Of a stretch of 7,805 bases of DNA, positions 6,172 to 7,805 are shown one piece after another. The notes beneath the pieces were generated by a model, which saw only the letters and a program-made list of their open reading frames with translations, ran no database searches and had not been told where the DNA came from. The translations under genes were made by a program, and so were the position numbers. Within the stretch, counting starts at the first letter, position 1; every line of letters starts with the position of its first letter. Source of the DNA: Actinomycetota bacterium (GTDB lineage Bacteria > Actinomycetota > Thermoleophilia > UBA2241); NCBI GenBank assembly GCA_003157715.1, contig PMKK01000198.1:1-7805 (forward strand), read 5' to 3'.

Positions 6172-6960
6172 GGGCACGGTGATGAGCTCCGAGCCGTCAA
6201 CGCCGTAGCCGGTCAGTATGAACCCCCGGCCGCCTTGCCCCTGCTGGTAGACATAGTTGCCCGCGCCGCCGCCCGCCGCCATGGGCTGCCCGGTCAGCGG
6301 ATTGGCGGGCCAGGTGTCGATGTAGCCGGCCAGCTGGCCTCCGGACACGACCAGATCAGGGTCGGGATAGAGGCCTCCGTGGTCGACGGCCCACTGCTGG
6401 ATCGCCACCTGGATGGTGTGGATCCCTTCGGTGACCGTGGCGTTCTTGTCGCTGTCCAGGTCCTCCGCGGTCGGCGAGATGGGCTGCATGACGATGACGA
6501 CCGGCGCGACCCCCGGGGACGCACTCTCGGTGGTCATCGTCACCTCGCTGCCGACCGCTGAGAAGACGGGGCCGTCCCCCGTGGTCGACGGCACGAGCTT
6601 CCCCTCCGCGAGGGTGTAGGAGACCGCCTCGCCGTCGGCCACGACCGAGAAGACCGGCCCGTCGCGCACGATGTGCAGGTCGGCCGTGATGCCATCCTGC
6701 TGGTCGGCCACCCGCCAGTAGCCCAGATACTGATCGCCGCCATCGGCGGCCGATTCGACGGTGGACGCGGCGGACGGGGTAGCGGCCGACGTCGCGGCCG
6801 ACGCGCCGGCCGCGGGGCCGGACGGGTCAATCGCTGCGTGGCCCGCCGGAGTGCCGGCCGACGGTTGCTGCGTGCGCAGCGCCATGAACATCGCCAGCAC
6901 GGCGACGCTCGACAAGACCATCACGAGGGCGACCATGATCTCGCGCGTCGTTTTGTTCAT
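6169..6960 (-). CDS. Membrane-anchored protein with pseudopilin (GspG)-like C-terminal domain
   Basis: A 263-residue protein anchored by one N-terminal helix (about 8-28, after MNKTTRE), which has neither a lipobox nor a prepilin peptidase G-F-x-x-x-E site. An Ala/Ser/Pro-rich linker (about 31-76) leads to a beta-rich segment (77-160; starts YLGYWRV, with repeated short strands such as LHIVRDGPVFSVV). Residues about 170-263 look like the soluble part of type II secretion pseudopilins: the helix TEGIHTIQVAIQQWAVDHGGLYP (177-199), then YIDTWPANPLTGQPM (213-227), and a closing Gly-rich NYVYQQGQGGRGFILTGYG stretch (235-253). The product should face outside the membrane; its partner is unknown and no secretion or pilus genes are nearby. 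ATG at 6960 is preferred because GGGAGAG (6962-6968) is just upstream; a GTG at 6978 would add MPERES. It lies 71 bp after thrS and could be read from it or from its own promoter. Confidence 0.85.
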   Translation of the reverse strand: MNKTTREIMVALVMVLSSVAVLAMFMALRTQQPSAGTPAGHAAIDPSGPAAGASAATSAATPSAASTVESAADGGDQYLGYWRVADQQDGITADLHIVRDGPVFSVVADGEAVSYTLAEGKLVPSTTGDGPVFSAVGSEVTMTTESASPGVAPVVIVMQPISPTAEDLDSDKNATVTEGIHTIQVAIQQWAVDHGGLYPDPDLVVSGGQLAGYIDTWPANPLTGQPMAAGGGAGNYVYQQGQGGRGFILTGYGVDGSELITVP

Positions 6961-6982
6961 GCTCTCCCGCTCCGGCACTGCA

Positions 6983-6999
6983 CGATAGCTTTGCTATCG
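6983..6999. promoter_or_regulatory. Perfect 7-bp inverted repeat between thrS and the pseudopilin-like gene
   Basis: CGATAGC (6983-6989), a TTT spacer and GCTATCG (6993-6999) form a perfect inverted repeat, AT-containing in a very GC-rich region, ending 14 bases upstream of the Shine-Dalgarno of the pseudopilin-like gene. A second small hairpin, CCGCC-CGCC-GGCGG on the - strand, lies at 7003-7016. Together they could be an operator, an RNA processing or pause structure, or a tail-less thrS terminator; no U-run follows. Confidence 0.5.
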
Positions 7000-7031
7000 A
7001 CACCGCCGGCGGGCGGCTTGATGTTCGGATC

Positions 7032-7805
7032 CTAGCCCGAGACCACCGGCAGCCGCCGCTGCGCCACCTCGGCGGTGACCTCGCGCGCGAACTCCTCGAG
7101 CGGCACGTCGCCCTTCTCGTCGCCGCGGACACGCACGCTCACGGCCTTGGCGTCCTGCTCGCGGTCGCCCACGACCAGCAGGTAGGGCACCTTCTGGAGC
7201 TGGCCGTCGCGGATGCGCTTGCCGACGCTCTCGGAGCGGTCGTCGAGGTCGGCCCGCAGGCCGGCCAGACGCAGCACCTCGGCCACCTCCGCGGCGTAGT
7301 CCGCGTGGCGGTCGCTCACCGGCAGCACGAGCACCTGCACCGGCGCGAGCCAGGTCGGCAGGTTGCCGCCGTAGTGCTCAAGCAGAATGCCCATGAAGCG
7401 CTCGATGCTGCCCAGCATGGCGCGGTGGATCATCACCGGGCGATGCTCCTCGTTGTCGGCGCCGGTGTAGGTGATGTCGAGGCGCTCAGGCATGGCGAAG
7501 TCGACCTGGATGGTGCCGCACTGCCAGGTGCGGCCCATGACGTCGCGAATGTGAAAGTCTATCTTGGGACCGTAGAAGGCGCCGTCGCCGGGGTTCAACT
7601 GGTAGTCGATGCCCTCGCTTTCGAGCACGTGGGCGAGCGCGCCTTCGGCGGTCGCCCACATCTCGTCTGATCCGATCGCCTTGTCGGGCCGGGTCGAGAG
7701 CTCGATGTGCACGTCGGAGAAGCCGAAGGCGGCGTAGATGTGGTGCATGAAGCGCACCACGTCGCGGACCTCGTCTTCGACCTGCTCGGGGGTGCAGTAG
7801 ATGTG
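7032..7805 (-). CDS. thrS: Threonyl-tRNA synthetase, C-terminal part (cut by the window edge)
   Basis: The enzyme charges tRNA-Thr with threonine in the cytosol using ATP. The window holds the last 257 residues of a protein usually near 640, so the N-terminal TGS/editing domains and part of the catalytic core lie beyond the right edge. The fragment begins HIYCTPEQVEDEV; this first His matches a zinc ligand of the class II core (His385 in E. coli, from memory). Then come ELSTRPDKAIGSDEMW, GAFYGPKIDFH and CGTIQVDF, and HRPVMIHRAMLGSIERFMG (fragment residues about 121-139), whose second His is the other zinc ligand and which includes class II motif 3. The HGTP anticodon-binding domain (WLAPVQVLVLPVSDRH..., KVPYLLVVGDRE) fills about 152-245. 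The reading frame is intact to its TAG. The tail VAQRRLPVVSG is ordinary. No start or promoter is within view. Confidence 0.96.
   Translation of the reverse strand, partial: HIYCTPEQVEDEVRDVVRFMHHIYAAFGFSDVHIELSTRPDKAIGSDEMWATAEGALAHVLESEGIDYQLNPGDGAFYGPKIDFHIRDVMGRTWQCGTIQVDFAMPERLDITYTGADNEEHRPVMIHRAMLGSIERFMGILLEHYGGNLPTWLAPVQVLVLPVSDRHADYAAEVAEVLRLAGLRADLDDRSESVGKRIRDGQLQKVPYLLVVGDREQDAKAVSVRVRGDEKGDVPLEEFAREVTAEVAQRRLPVVSG

Noticed and set aside
7019..7031. GATGTTCGGATCC resembling half of an actinobacterial LexA box
   Set aside because: Only one half-site is present; the matching second half at the proper spacing is missing.

Overview
The window is high-GC DNA with coding biased strongly to G/C at third codon positions, consistent with a GC-rich actinobacterium. 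A Thermoleophilia-like or related actinomycete is my best guess, based on the style of the secreted NHL/Ig-like protein, on methyltransferase family resemblance recalled from memory, and on an apparently leaderless start. No marker in the window fixes the taxon.

Layout. One gene lies on the + strand: a secreted beta-propeller (NHL) protein with Ig-like domains (185-1906), closed by a strong hairpin terminator (1938-1972). Everything to its right is on the - strand, so transcription converges on that terminator. Reading the - strand in its own direction, the order is: the 3' part of thrS, threonyl-tRNA synthetase (7805-7032, cut by the window edge); a membrane-anchored protein with a pseudopilin-like C-terminal domain (6960-6169); a PuuB/DadA-type FAD oxidoreductase (5892-4465); a membrane-anchored class I methyltransferase overlapping it by ATGA (4468-3587); a GC hairpin; a candidate promoter with a short leader ORF (3517-3418); an unrecognised 211-residue protein (3421-2786); and a soluble class I methyltransferase (2780-1995).

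How the genes may work together. The oxidoreductase and membrane methyltransferase are very probably translated as a coupled pair. The 211-residue protein and soluble methyltransferase are a second tight pair, probably with their own promoter. I see no evidence of a defence system, mobile element, CRISPR array, rRNA or tRNA. I do not see a clearly new multi-gene system.

The parts most worth a second look are the small structures between genes. These are a 24-bp direct repeat whose two copies each end on an ATG in front of the 211-residue gene, a perfect AT-containing inverted repeat between thrS and the pseudopilin-like gene, a 21-bp tandem duplication starting at that gene's stop codon, and a short Cys-containing ORF that meets the oxidoreductase start by ATGA.
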